Positions 1 through 8,913 of a stretch of 64,000 nucleotides of DNA are shown here, one piece after another (within the stretch, counting starts at the first letter, position 1; the number at the start of each line of letters is the position of its first letter). The notes under the pieces were generated by a model, which searched no databases, was not told the origin of the DNA, and saw only the letters and a list, made by a program, of their open reading frames with translations. The DNA is taken from assembly GCF_040239565.1 (NCBI RefSeq), contig NZ_JBEHWS010000004.1:254682-318681 (forward strand), given 5' to 3'. The translations under genes were made by a program, and so were the position numbers. Source of the stretch: Fulvimarina sp040239565 (GTDB taxonomy: Bacteria; Pseudomonadota; Alphaproteobacteria; Rhizobiales; Rhizobiaceae).

Positions 1-886
1 AGGCCTTGTCGTGGTCGAACAGCTTGTCGACAACGAGATGACTTCCGCGAACGAGGCGCACCGAATGTTCGTCATTCGCCCGCGACGACCGGGAGATGAC
101 GTCGGCCGCCCAGGGGCCTCCCGCGTTGACGAGCATCTTGGCGCGGAACGTCCGGCGATCACCGCTCTCGGTGTCCTCGGTTTGGACTGTCCAGCCATCA
201 TTCTCCCGATCTGCGCGAAGAACCTTGCAGCGCGTCATGATACGCGCGCCACGCTTGGCGGCGTCACGCGCATTGAGAGTGACCAGCCGTGAATCCTCGA
301 CCCAGCAATCGGAATATTCGAATGCCGTCTTGAATTCGTCTTTTAACGGCCCTCCAGCCGGATCGCGCTCGAGATCGACGCTCTTCGCTCCGGGCAGGAG
401 CGTTCGGCCACCCATTGTGTCATAGATGAAGAGACCGAGCCGGATCATCCAGGCAGGACGCCGCCCCCGCATCCAGGGCATGACCGTGGACAGGAGCTTC
501 GAAGCCGGGGTGTCGGTCTCAAAGCGCATTTCGGAATTGTACGGCAGGACGAACCGCATCGGCCAGGCGATGTGCGGCATCGCCTTCAGGAGGATTTCGC
601 GTTCGTGCAGAGCTTCTCGGACCAGACTGAACTCGAAATATTCCAGGTAGCGAAGGCCGCCGTGGAAGAGCTTGGTCGATTTGGAAGATGTCGCCGAGGC
701 GAGATCATTCATCTCGGCAAGAGCGACCGAGTAGCCACGGCCGACGGCGTCTCGCGCAATCCCGCAGCCGTTCACGCCACCGCCGATCACGAAGAGATCG
801 ACGATGTCGTCGGTGTGCTCGCGTGCATTTCGCGCAAACCGACCCGCGGTCGGTGCAGCAGCTTGAGCCGAAGATGGTGAAGGCAT
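1..886 (-). CDS. glpD: Glycerol-3-phosphate dehydrogenase, N-terminal part
   Basis: FAD-dependent oxidation of sn-glycerol 3-phosphate to dihydroxyacetone phosphate at the membrane. Only the first 295 codons are present; the gene runs off the left edge of the window. The reverse-strand translation shows the FAD-binding motif GGGVNGCG at residues 35-42, followed by the GlpD-typical stretches SKSTKLFHGGLRYLE and GGPWAADVI. The ATG at 886 is preceded by a strong GGGAGG ribosome-binding site. The gene is divergent from a DeoR-type regulator, the classical glpD/glpR pairing, so it is probably repressed by GlpR and induced by glycerol 3-phosphate. Family assignment is firm; the C-terminal half cannot be assessed. 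Confidence 0.93.
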   Translation of the reverse strand, partial: MPSPSSAQAAAPTAGRFARNAREHTDDIVDLFVIGGGVNGCGIARDAVGRGYSVALAEMNDLASATSSKSTKLFHGGLRYLEYFEFSLVREALHEREILLKAMPHIAWPMRFVLPYNSEMRFETDTPASKLLSTVMPWMRGRRPAWMIRLGLFIYDTMGGRTLLPGAKSVDLERDPAGGPLKDEFKTAFEYSDCWVEDSRLVTLNARDAAKRGARIMTRCKVLRADRENDGWTVQTEDTESGDRRTFRAKMLVNAGGPWAADVISRSSRANDEHSVRLVRGSHLVVDKLFDHDKA

Positions 887-948
887 CGCGTCACCCTCCC
901 AAGCGGCGCAATCGGACATTCTTGTTTATACGGCTCAAACAAACGCGC

Positions 949-1006
949 CTATGTTCGTTTGTCAATCATGAATGTTCAATATTCCCATATTCGTTTTCGT
1001 TTTACG
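949..1006. promoter_or_regulatory. Candidate GlpR operators in the divergent promoter region
   Basis: The gap between glpD and glpR is AT-richer than its surroundings. It carries TTCGTTT at 954-960 and a tandem TTCGTTTTCGTTT at 990-1002. Direct repeats of this kind are typical of operators bound by DeoR-family GlpR proteins. Assignment as operator is inference from motif and position. Confidence 0.45.
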
Positions 1007-1099
1007 CAAAACCGAAAATCAGCGCTTGTCAAATGCTCGTCGGTTCCACACTATCCATCAACTGGTAAAACCGGCTCGAAAGCGCTGGGGGACGAAACA

Positions 1100-1858
1100 T
1101 TGACGCTATTGATGCGGCATCCTGAAATTCTTGAAATTGCCCGGACCGAGGGAAAGGTCTCGGTCGACAACCTCGCCGAACGATTTGAAGTCACGGCCCA
1201 GACGATCCGGCGCGATTTGAGTGAACTCTGCGATTCGGGTCAGCTGAAGCGCGTGCATGGCGGTGCGATCCTCGCCTCAGGCGTCGCCAATATAGGCTAT
1301 GAGGCGCGGCGCGCGCTCAATGCCGACGCGAAGGCGCGAATCGGGCGCACTGCGGCGGCGGCGATCCCGAATGGCTCGTCGATCTTCATGAATATCGGCA
1401 CGAGCACAGAGGCTGTTGCGCGTGAGATGCTTCATCACCGCGATCTCCTGGTGATGACCAACAATCTGAACATCGCGAACATTCTTGCGGCGAACGGCGA
1501 CTGCGAGGTGATCGTGGCCGGTGGCACGCTGCGACGCAGCGATGGCGGCATCGTCGGCAGCATGACGAACCGCATGGTCGAGCAGTTCAAGTTCGACTTC
1601 GCCATCATCGGCTGCTCGGCGCTCGACGAAGACGGCGACATCCTCGATTTCGACGTTCAGGAAGTCGGCGTCAGCCAAGCTGCCTTGCAGCGCGCCCGCA
1701 ACGTCATCCTCGTCGCCGACGCCTCCAAGTTCGAGCGCAATGCACCGGCCTGCATTGGCAGCCTCGAAGCGGTGGACGTTTTATACACCGACGCGAACCT
1801 CTCCGAGCCGCTGCTGGCCAAGTGCCGCGACTGGAATACGAAGGTCACCCTCTGCTGA
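1100..1858 (+). CDS. glpR: DeoR-family glycerol-3-phosphate regulon repressor
   Basis: Cytoplasmic transcriptional repressor. The N-terminal DeoR helix-turn-helix contains the family signature VTAQTIRRDL, and the C-terminal sugar-phosphate-binding domain contains NIGTSTEAVA and TNNLNIA. The open frame extends upstream to 959, but that extension has no family resemblance. A TTG at 1100 preceded by GGGGGA gives 252 residues, the usual GlpR length; an ATG at 1112 (248 residues) is the alternative. Its neighbour glpD on the opposite strand supports glycerol 3-phosphate as the effector. Other DeoR proteins sense different phosphosugars, so the effector rests on context. Confidence 0.85.
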   Translation: MTLLMRHPEILEIARTEGKVSVDNLAERFEVTAQTIRRDLSELCDSGQLKRVHGGAILASGVANIGYEARRALNADAKARIGRTAAAAIPNGSSIFMNIGTSTEAVAREMLHHRDLLVMTNNLNIANILAANGDCEVIVAGGTLRRSDGGIVGSMTNRMVEQFKFDFAIIGCSALDEDGDILDFDVQEVGVSQAALQRARNVILVADASKFERNAPACIGSLEAVDVLYTDANLSEPLLAKCRDWNTKVTLC

Positions 1859-1876
1859 GATCGACCGTCCGTTCTC

Positions 1877-3130
1877 TCAATAACCGTGAGCGCTCATGCG
1901 CTCGACATACCAGGTGGCAAAATCGTCGAGGGCGCCTTCGGTGAATTTGGAATAGGGCCCCGGACGATAACCGACCGAGTGGGCGCCGGCATCGGCTCTG
2001 GCGACGAGAGCTGCGTCCTGGGCGTTGGTCGCTTTCCAGACCGAGGTCAGGTGTTCAAGATCGTAATCGACCCCTTCGACGGCATCCTTGTGGACCAGCC
2101 ATTTGGTGCGCACCAGCGTCTGGTTGGCCGAAAGCGGAAAGATCGTGAAGATTACGGCATGATCGGCCATCACGTGATTCCAGGAATTGTTGCCCCACAG
2201 ATGGATGTCGCCGGTATCCTTGCGGGTCATCGTGCCGAGAAGCTTGCTTGAGGCGGCAAGCGCGTCCGGTGTCTGGGACTCGCCCGCTCCGGCAATGATC
2301 AGCCGCTGGGTTCGGAAATTGGTTTCCTTCCCCACCGTGTGCTCGATCGCGCGGGAGGGGTAGCCGGCATTCTCCCAGGCGTTCGTGCGCTCCTCGTACA
2401 TCTTGCCATGTGTCGCCGCTTCCTCGCGGTCCGCGTCGGAAAGCTGCTCGGGGTCGAATCCGAAGTCGAGATCGATGAATGAAACACAGAGCTCGGGATG
2501 GTTCGAGGCGCAGTGATAGCACTCCCGATTGTTCTCCATCGTCAGCTTCCAGTTGCCGTCCTCCACGAGTTCGCTCTCATAGGCGACCTTCGTGTTCGCA
2601 AGATCGTAGGGTGCGAGGCGCGGCTCCATGGTTTCGGCAAGCGTCTCGATATCGGACGGCGCTTCGTCGGCGAGACAGACATAGAGGATGCCGCCGATCG
2701 AGCGCATGTGGACTGGGCGCAGATGATGCAGGTCGTGGCGGAAGTCCTTGCCCATATGCGGAGCTTCGATCAGCTCACCGTCAAGCTCGTAGATCCATTG
2801 ATGGTAAGGGCAGACGAGCTTGCCGATGGTCGAATGGCCGGCATCGACGAGCTTGGCACCGCGATGGCTGCAGACATTGTGAAAGGCACGCACCATTCCC
2901 TCGTCATCACGCACGATCACGATCGAGGAGCGGCCAATATCGACCCCGTATACATCGCCCTCCTCCGGTACGTCCGCTTCAACCGCAACGGCGATCCAAT
3001 GGCGATGGAAGATCACGTCCAGATCGGCCTCGTAGACGTCAGGCCGCGTGTAGAGGCCGGCAGGCAGTGAATAGCCCGGCTGGCGCGCGCGCAGAAGGCC
3101 GGAGACGTCATCCTTCGGGGATTGCAGCAT
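1877..3130 (-). CDS. gbcA: Rieske 2Fe-2S oxygenase alpha subunit, glycine-betaine demethylase-like (GbcA)
   Basis: Predicted terminal oxygenase that removes a methyl group from a quaternary amine, most likely glycine betaine to dimethylglycine plus formaldehyde. The Rieske cluster ligands are visible as C87-x-H89 and C107-x2-H110, and the mononuclear iron site as NRECYHCASNH with H206 and H211. Its 417 residues match GbcA-type proteins, and the N-terminus (RARQPGYSLPAGLYTRPD) fits that subgroup. Stachydrine or carnitine demethylases are close alternatives. No GbcB-type ferredoxin reductase lies in the window, so electrons must come from a protein encoded elsewhere. A divergent LysR gene is the probable regulator. 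Confidence 0.78.
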   Translation of the reverse strand: MLQSPKDDVSGLLRARQPGYSLPAGLYTRPDVYEADLDVIFHRHWIAVAVEADVPEEGDVYGVDIGRSSIVIVRDDEGMVRAFHNVCSHRGAKLVDAGHSTIGKLVCPYHQWIYELDGELIEAPHMGKDFRHDLHHLRPVHMRSIGGILYVCLADEAPSDIETLAETMEPRLAPYDLANTKVAYESELVEDGNWKLTMENNRECYHCASNHPELCVSFIDLDFGFDPEQLSDADREEAATHGKMYEERTNAWENAGYPSRAIEHTVGKETNFRTQRLIIAGAGESQTPDALAASSKLLGTMTRKDTGDIHLWGNNSWNHVMADHAVIFTIFPLSANQTLVRTKWLVHKDAVEGVDYDLEHLTSVWKATNAQDAALVARADAGAHSVGYRPGPYSKFTEGALDDFATWYVERMSAHGY

Positions 3131-3205
3131 GGCTAAACCTGAAATGTAGGAGATAAGGCGGATCTCGGTCCGGCGCGCATTCTCCGTCCGATAAAGGTCG
3201 CTTTC

Positions 3206-3226
3206 AACGCCAGAAATTCTGGCGTT
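3206..3226. promoter_or_regulatory. Inverted repeat AACGCCAGAA-A-TTCTGGCGTT
   Basis: A perfect pair of 10-base arms with a single central base lies midway between gbcA and the LysR gene. The shape and place suggest an operator for a dimeric regulator. It differs from the neighbouring T-N11-A box, so it may bind a second protein. Confidence 0.5.
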
Positions 3227-3228
3227 TC

Positions 3229-3247
3229 ACATAATCTGAAGTTATGT
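3229..3247. promoter_or_regulatory. Candidate LysR-type box (ACATAA-N7-TTATGT)
   Basis: ACATAA and TTATGT are exact inverted repeats separated by seven bases, and they contain the T-N11-A pattern of LysR-family sites. The site is 37 bases upstream of the LysR start codon, the usual place for autoregulation and divergent activation. Confidence 0.55.
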
Positions 3248-3284
3248 AAGGCCTGAAGATTGGAACCGGGAGGTCAGGTCGACA

Positions 3285-4190
3285 ATGGCTCTCCGCGGCA
3301 GCATTCCTTCGCTGGCCTCACTCGCGACCTTCGAAGCTGCGGCGCGTCTGGGCGGGTTCACCAAGGCAGCTGAGGAACTGGGCGTGACGCAGGCGGCCGT
3401 CAGCCGCCAGATCAAGCTGCTCGAAGTCGAGCTTCACACCAGTCTCTTTGTGCGCGGCCATCGCCGCGTGGACCTAACACCGGCCGGCCAAGTACTCGCT
3501 CGGGCCGTCTCTCATTCTTTCGACACGATGGCGGAGGCTATCGCCCAGATCAGGCAACCGGCTCTAACGGGCACGGTGACGATCGGTGCGACGCACGCCG
3601 TCTCGCATTTCTGGCTCTTGCCGCATCTGAAGGCGTTTCGCGAAGCAAATCCGGGTATCAAACTCCGCGTCCTGTCGCAGGATAATCATTTCGATCTTCG
3701 CGGCGATGACGTCGACCTCGTCATCCGCTTTGGGCGTCCGCCCTTCCGCGATGGCGTGCTCGTCGGCTCGGTAACGGACGAGGTGTTTCCGGCGGCAAGT
3801 CCTGCGCTCGCGAATGAGCTTGGAGCGGACTTTCGGGCCGAACGGCTGAGTGAAGTCCCGCTGATCACCACCGATATTCCGGACGCGACCTGGGTTTCCT
3901 GGCGGCAGTGGCATGCCGAGGCCGGGCTTGGGCGTTTCTCCGAAGCCTCCGCATTGCGGTTCAGCCAATACAACGATGCGGTCTATGCGGCGATCGCTGG
4001 AGAAGGCATCGTTCTCGGCTGGCGCCTTCTTCTGTCTCAGGTCCTCGCCGACGGCCGGCTCGTTCCGCTTGGCGAGCGGACTGTCCGATCATCCGGTCTC
4101 TACAACGTCGTCATTGCCTCCCGAAAAACCGACAATCTCACGGTTCAGGCTGCCGCTGGGTGGATCGCCGAACGGCTCGGAGAGAGTTGA
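3285..4190 (+). CDS. LysR-family transcriptional regulator (GcvA-like)
   Basis: Cytoplasmic DNA-binding regulator of 301 residues. The N-terminal winged helix-turn-helix is clear (FTKAAEELGVTQAAVSRQIK), followed by a substrate-binding domain with the GcvA-subgroup phrases DVDLVIRFG and EGIVLGW. The ATG has a GGGAGG ribosome-binding site. It is divergent from the GbcA-like oxygenase, with a LysR-type box in the shared promoter. It therefore probably controls betaine or choline catabolism; GcvA-like LysR proteins are often found with choline and betaine genes. The downstream PhyH gene, on the same strand after a gap of about 130 bases, could be a second target. Effector unknown. Confidence 0.85.
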   Translation: MALRGSIPSLASLATFEAAARLGGFTKAAEELGVTQAAVSRQIKLLEVELHTSLFVRGHRRVDLTPAGQVLARAVSHSFDTMAEAIAQIRQPALTGTVTIGATHAVSHFWLLPHLKAFREANPGIKLRVLSQDNHFDLRGDDVDLVIRFGRPPFRDGVLVGSVTDEVFPAASPALANELGADFRAERLSEVPLITTDIPDATWVSWRQWHAEAGLGRFSEASALRFSQYNDAVYAAIAGEGIVLGWRLLLSQVLADGRLVPLGERTVRSSGLYNVVIASRKTDNLTVQAAAGWIAERLGES

Positions 4191-4317
4191 GAACAATCGA
4201 GCGAACGCTGCCTATCGGAAAAGGTCATCCAACGACAATTTCCCAGAGACCATGTCCGGTTTATCCTGCCTGAAAAACATATCATGATCCTTGCATGACG
4301 ATCCGGGAGGCAAAACG

Positions 4318-5511
4318 ATGGATGTGATCACCCTGAGCGCGCAGCGGCGCAATAAAGTCTGGCTCGATAAGGTCAGCGGGCGGTTCGAAACCTTCTTGGA
4401 AGAGGTTTCACGCGAGACACGGATCGAAGACTGGCCACATGCGGCGGGGGTCGAGAAGAACGTTCTCATCTATGACGGTGGCTCGGTCCGAAACGCCGCT
4501 CGAGACAGGGAGGCGCGGCTCGCACTCAGCGCGGAATGGGCGGAAGTTTTCATGTCGGGCCCCGGCGTGATCGTCATCAAAGGAGCGATGACCGACCTCG
4601 CCGTCATCGACGAAGCGACCGCGATCTTCGATCGGATCATCGAGGAAGAGAAAGCCGGATCCGGCGGAGGCGGCGATCATTTCGCGAAGGCGGGCGCAAA
4701 CGACCGGATATGGAACGCGCTCGAAAAGCACTGTCTGGCAGAACCGGAGAACTTCGCACACTATTACGCTTGCGATGCCATCGCGATGGCGTCAGAGGCC
4801 TGGCTCGGGCGCGGCTATCAGGTGACGGCTCAGGTGAACCGGGTCAATCCGGGCGGGGCCGCGCAGACGCCGCACCGGGACTATCATCTCGGCTTCATGT
4901 CCCCAGAGCAGATGAACGCCTTTCCGGCGCATATCCACCAGGTCTCGCCACTCCTGACGCTTCAGGGAGCCGTCGCTCATTGCGACATGCCGGTGGAAAG
5001 CGGGCCGACGCTGCTCCTTCCGTATTCGCAGACCTTCTTTGAAGGCTATCTTGCCTTCGAACGCGAACCGTTCCAGCGGTATTTCGCGGAAAACCATGTG
5101 CAGCTGCCGCTCGCGAAGGGCGATGCCGTCTTCTTCAATCCAGCGCTGATGCATGGCGCGGGCACGAACCGGTCGACTGATATCAGGCGGATGGCGAACC
5201 TTCTCCAGGTGTCTTCCGCCTTCGGGCGTGCGATGGAATCGGTCGATCGCTCCAAGATGGCGGTCACGCTCTATCCCGCGCTTAAAGCGGCGCAAGAGGC
5301 CGGGCGGATGAGCGAGGCCGAGCTCTCCAATGCCGTCGCCGCCTGTGCGGAGGGCTATGCCTTCCCCACCAATCTCGACCGCGATCCGCCGAAGGGCGGC
5401 CTTGCCCCGAAGAGCCAGGCTGATCTGATGCTGGAGGCTCTTCTCGCGGGTGTCGAACCGACAAGCTTTGCCGAGCAGATGGCCGCCTATGACGAGCGCC
5501 GGCTGACCTGA
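4318..5511 (+). CDS. Phytanoyl-CoA dioxygenase (PhyH) family protein
   Basis: Probable Fe(II)/2-oxoglutarate-dependent oxygenase of 397 residues acting on a small, unknown metabolite. The metal triad is visible as H186-x-D188 (PHRDYH) and H279 (MHGAG), with R290 a candidate for binding 2-oxoglutarate. The ATG at 4318 follows GGGAGG at the right spacing; an upstream ATG at 4291 lacks a site. It is followed 86 bases later by an SDR dehydrogenase and then by a sugar ABC transporter and the inositol genes, so oxidation of an inositol derivative or a similar polyol is a reasonable guess, but no sequence feature gives the substrate. Confidence 0.8.
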   Translation: MDVITLSAQRRNKVWLDKVSGRFETFLEEVSRETRIEDWPHAAGVEKNVLIYDGGSVRNAARDREARLALSAEWAEVFMSGPGVIVIKGAMTDLAVIDEATAIFDRIIEEEKAGSGGGGDHFAKAGANDRIWNALEKHCLAEPENFAHYYACDAIAMASEAWLGRGYQVTAQVNRVNPGGAAQTPHRDYHLGFMSPEQMNAFPAHIHQVSPLLTLQGAVAHCDMPVESGPTLLLPYSQTFFEGYLAFEREPFQRYFAENHVQLPLAKGDAVFFNPALMHGAGTNRSTDIRRMANLLQVSSAFGRAMESVDRSKMAVTLYPALKAAQEAGRMSEAELSNAVAACAEGYAFPTNLDRDPPKGGLAPKSQADLMLEALLAGVEPTSFAEQMAAYDERRLT

Positions 5512-5597
5512 TCGCGTTCGTACGCGCCACAGGCTGTTAAGCGGCTCGGCTTCGCGATAAGCGCGATCGGGTTTCAGGTCTCGGGAGGGAGAAATCG

Positions 5598-6407
5598 ATG
5601 GGCAGGCTCGACGGACAGTTCGCGGTCGTTACCGGCGGAACGCAAGGGCTCGGTGCGGAGATCGCGCGGCTGTTCGCCGAACGCGGCGCGGCGGGGCTGA
5701 CGATCTGCGGCCGGAACGGCGCGAAGGGTGAGGCCGTCGCCAGTGAGATCGATAAGTCATTCGGCGTGCCGGTGGAGTTCGTCGCGGCCGACCTCGCCGA
5801 TGTGGACGCCTGCCGAAATGTCATCGCCCGCGCCAAGTCGCGCTTTGGCCGGATCGACTGCTTAGTCAACGCGGCGGGGCTCACCGATCGCGGCACGATC
5901 CTCGATACCGATCCGGCGCTCTTCGACCGGATGATGGCGGTCAATCTACGAGCTCCCTTCTTTCTCATGCAGGAAACGATCAAGGTGATGCGCGAGACCG
6001 TGACGGAAGGCTCGATCGTCAACATCTCCTCAGTCTCGTCCTATGCCGGCCAGCCCTTCATCGCCGCTTATTGCGCCTCCAAGGGCGCGCTCGACACGCT
6101 GACGCGCAACACCGCCTATGGGCTGTTGAAGAACCGAATCCGGGTCAACGCACTCAACATCGGGTGGATGGCAAGCGAGGGCGAAGCGGAGGTTCAGAAG
6201 CGCTTCCACGGCGCAAGCGACGACTGGCTCGACACGGCCGGTTCGCATCTGCCGAACGGACGCCTCGTCGATCCGAAGGAGGTGGCGCGGGCCTGCGCCT
6301 ATCTCGCCTCGGCCGAATCGGGGCTGATGACCGGCGCGACGATCAGCTTCGATCAGTCGATTCGCGGGGCGTTCGACAGCCAGCCCATGCCCGATGGGCC
6401 GCTCTGA
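5598..6407 (+). CDS. Short-chain dehydrogenase/reductase
   Basis: Classical SDR of 269 residues that oxidises or reduces an alcohol/ketone with NAD(P). The cofactor motif TGGTQGLG is at residues 12-19, the NAAG motif is at 91-94, the serine of the active site is in NISS around 144-145, and the YCASK motif gives Y158 and K162. The start has GGGAGG upstream. It probably forms an operon with the PhyH-family gene before it and may act on the PhyH product. Its substrate cannot be read from the sequence; its place beside an inositol-type transporter suggests a cyclitol or sugar. Confidence 0.85.
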   Translation: MGRLDGQFAVVTGGTQGLGAEIARLFAERGAAGLTICGRNGAKGEAVASEIDKSFGVPVEFVAADLADVDACRNVIARAKSRFGRIDCLVNAAGLTDRGTILDTDPALFDRMMAVNLRAPFFLMQETIKVMRETVTEGSIVNISSVSSYAGQPFIAAYCASKGALDTLTRNTAYGLLKNRIRVNALNIGWMASEGEAEVQKRFHGASDDWLDTAGSHLPNGRLVDPKEVARACAYLASAESGLMTGATISFDQSIRGAFDSQPMPDGPL

Positions 6408-6650
6408 TTAGGGTACGTCAAACAGTCGAGATGCCCGTATTTTCCCGCCCTTGCCGAACACCTTCAACGCCTTGGATAATGGTGCAGCGCGGAATTCTTC
6501 ATTAACCAAGATCAATCCTTGCATTTGCGATTGTCCGCTTCCTAAGATGATCCCGGATGGTGCGCGGGAGGCACACCCCAAACTTATCCACGAGCCGCGG
6601 CGAAGAGATTTCAGCTGCGGCCGACACTGCCGTTTTCTGGGAGGAAATCC

Positions 6651-7607
6651 ATGGCATCACTTCTCAAGTCACTCGCCGTAGGAGCAGGCATTCTCAGCCT
6701 CGCCGCTGTCTCGACCATTCCTGCCGCCGCGCAGGACGGCGAAACGCCGACGATCATCGTCGTAACGCACGGCCAGGCCAACGATCCGTTCTGGTCCGTC
6801 GTCAAGAACGGCGTCGATCAGGCCGCGCAGGACACCGGCGCGGACGTCTCCTACCGCGCACCCGAAACCTTCGACATGGTCGCGATGAGCCAGCTCATCG
6901 ACGCCGCGGTCAATCAGGAGCCTGACGGCATCGCCGTCTCGATCCCCGACGCCGACGCGCTCAGCCAGTCGATCGAACGTGCCACACAGGCCGGCATTCC
7001 GGTAATCTCGCTCAATTCCGGAAGTGACGTCGCCAAGGATCTCGGTGCTCTCCTTCATGTGGGCCAGAGCGAATACGATGCCGGCGTCCGCGCGGGTGAG
7101 CAGCTGAAGGAGATGGGCGGCACGACCGCGATCTGCGTCAATCAGGAGGTCGGCAACGTCTCGCTCGACCAGCGCTGCGAAGGCTTCTCGGAAGGCTTCG
7201 GCGGTACGGTCGAAGTGCTGCCGACCACCAATGATCCGGCCGATGTGGAGGCCAAGGTCCGCGCCGCGCTCCAGTCGAACGAGGAGATCGACACGGTTCT
7301 CGCCCTCGGCGCACCGACTGCCGGCGAGCCTTCGGTGGCCGCCGTCGAATCGCTGAACAAGCTGGAAGACGTGCGCGTCGCGAGCTTCGACCTTTCGGCG
7401 AACTTCCTGCAGGCGATCGCCGACGGCAAGGCTGCCTTCGCGATCGACCAGCAGCAGTATCTGCAGGGCTATCTGCCGGTCGTCTTCCTGAACCTCAACG
7501 CGAAGTTCGGCCTCGTACCCGGCGGCGACGTGCCCTCTGGCCCGAACCTCGTGATGCAGGACGACGCCCAGCAGGTGATCGATCTCTCCGCGCAGGGCAT
7601 TCGCTAA
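6651..7607 (+). CDS. Sugar ABC transporter, periplasmic binding protein (inositol-type)
   Basis: Periplasmic sugar-binding lipid-free protein of the ribose/xylose (Peripla_BP_4) class, 318 residues. A cleavable signal peptide ends near AAA-QDG at about residue 28. The mature part has the family phrases NDPFWSVVKNGVDQA and PVISLNSG. A strong GGGAGG site precedes the ATG. A permease and an ATPase follow on the same strand, and iolG, iolR and iolCDEB lie next door, so myo-inositol or a related cyclitol is the likely ligand. A fructose/ribose-type ligand remains possible. The preceding 240 bases carry no gene and presumably hold the promoter. Confidence 0.88.
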   Translation: MASLLKSLAVGAGILSLAAVSTIPAAAQDGETPTIIVVTHGQANDPFWSVVKNGVDQAAQDTGADVSYRAPETFDMVAMSQLIDAAVNQEPDGIAVSIPDADALSQSIERATQAGIPVISLNSGSDVAKDLGALLHVGQSEYDAGVRAGEQLKEMGGTTAICVNQEVGNVSLDQRCEGFSEGFGGTVEVLPTTNDPADVEAKVRAALQSNEEIDTVLALGAPTAGEPSVAAVESLNKLEDVRVASFDLSANFLQAIADGKAAFAIDQQQYLQGYLPVVFLNLNAKFGLVPGGDVPSGPNLVMQDDAQQVIDLSAQGIR

Positions 7608-7634
7608 AGCCAGTGCGCATCCGCACGTAGCATT

Positions 7635-7660
7635 GCCGGACCGCCCTCAGGCGGCCCGGC
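7635..7660 (+). promoter_or_regulatory. Intercistronic GC-rich stem-loop
   Basis: GCCGGACCGCC and GGCGGCCCGGC pair with one mismatch around a four-base loop, just after the binding-protein gene. There is only a weak T-rich tail. Such hairpins between a binding-protein gene and its permease gene often stabilise or attenuate the transcript, giving excess binding protein; that role is inferred. Confidence 0.5.
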
Positions 7661-7808
7661 GTCTTTGCATTTAAAGATTTGCGGCTCCGCATGCTGTAGC
7701 GCCTGACCGTCGCCGAGACCGCCATCGAACACGGCTGGATAAGGTGCGGCGACCGACGCCGTCGCGTAGCGGTGCTGGCGAAGCCGACGTGAGGACCGGG
7801 AGGAGATC

Positions 7809-8912
7809 ATGACAGCCGAAACCGCCGAAAAGGACGAACGGCTCAAGAAGAGCTCGTTCATCTCCCAGCTTCTCAAACGGCCCGAACTCGGCGCGATCGC
7901 CGGCGTCGTTGCAGTGACGATCTTCTTCATCTTCGCCGCCAATCCGGTGATGTTCTCGCTGTCGGGCGTCCTTAACTTCCTGACACCTGCGGCCCAGCTC
8001 GGCATTCTCGCTTTGGGCGCGGCGCTCCTGATGGTGGGCGGCGAGTTCGACCTCTCCGTCGGCTCTATGGTGGCCTTTGCCGGCCTCGTCTTCGGCACGG
8101 CGCTGACGGTGTTTCAGCTGCCACTCCTCATCGCCATCGCTCTGACGCTGGTGGTCGCGGCGATGTTCGGGCTGCTCAACGCCGAGATCGTCCTGCGCAC
8201 GGGACTTCCCTCCTTTATCGTCACGCTCGCCTTCCTCTTCATCCTGCGGGGCTTGAGCCTCGTTGGCCTGAAGTGGGCGACGAACGGCTCCACCCAGATG
8301 CGCGGCATCAACAGCGCGGTTCAGGACGACTGGCTGCTGCCGATCTTTTCCGGTCGCGCCTTTAGGGGCCTCTTTGCATGGATGGCCGAACAGGGCTGGA
8401 TCGACTCCTTCTCGAACGGTACCCCGAAGGTCGAAGGCGTTCCCGTGGAAATCCTCTGGTTCATCGGCCTCACGCTGGTTCTCACCTGGATCCTCCTGCG
8501 CACCCCCGCCGGAAACTGGATCTTCGCCGCTGGCGGCGACGCCAATGCCGCGAAGAATTCCGGCGTCCCGGTGCGCCGGGTGAAGACCGCGCTCTTCATG
8601 CTGACGGCCTGCTGCGCCGCGCTCGTTGCGATCCTCACCGTGCTCGACGCCGGTTCGACCGACGCACGGCGCGGCTTCCAGAAGGAGTTCGAGGCGATCA
8701 TCGCGGCCGTCATCGGCGGATGCCTGCTGACCGGCGGCTACGGCTCCGCGGTGGGCGCGTTCTTCGGCGCGATCATTTTCGGCATGGTCCTGATCGGGCT
8801 GACCTACACTCAGATCGATCAGGACTGGTATCAGGTCTTCCTCGGCGGCATGCTGCTCATCGCCGTGCTCTTCAACAACATCATTCGCAAGCGTGTGACG
8901 GGGGAGCGGTAA
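7809..8912 (+). CDS. Sugar ABC transporter, permease (RbsC/FrcC type)
   Basis: Inner-membrane permease of 367 residues with about ten hydrophobic segments. It carries the branched-chain/ribose permease family phrases MVGGEFDLSVGSM and AAVIGGCLLTGGYGS, and the cytoplasmic loop GGDANAAKNSGVPVRRVK that contacts the ATPase. GGGAGG precedes the ATG. The ATPase gene starts one base after its stop codon, so the two are co-transcribed. It imports the same sugar as the upstream binding protein, inferred to be an inositol. Confidence 0.9.
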   Translation: MTAETAEKDERLKKSSFISQLLKRPELGAIAGVVAVTIFFIFAANPVMFSLSGVLNFLTPAAQLGILALGAALLMVGGEFDLSVGSMVAFAGLVFGTALTVFQLPLLIAIALTLVVAAMFGLLNAEIVLRTGLPSFIVTLAFLFILRGLSLVGLKWATNGSTQMRGINSAVQDDWLLPIFSGRAFRGLFAWMAEQGWIDSFSNGTPKVEGVPVEILWFIGLTLVLTWILLRTPAGNWIFAAGGDANAAKNSGVPVRRVKTALFMLTACCAALVAILTVLDAGSTDARRGFQKEFEAIIAAVIGGCLLTGGYGSAVGAFFGAIIFGMVLIGLTYTQIDQDWYQVFLGGMLLIAVLFNNIIRKRVTGER

Positions 8913-8913
8913 G

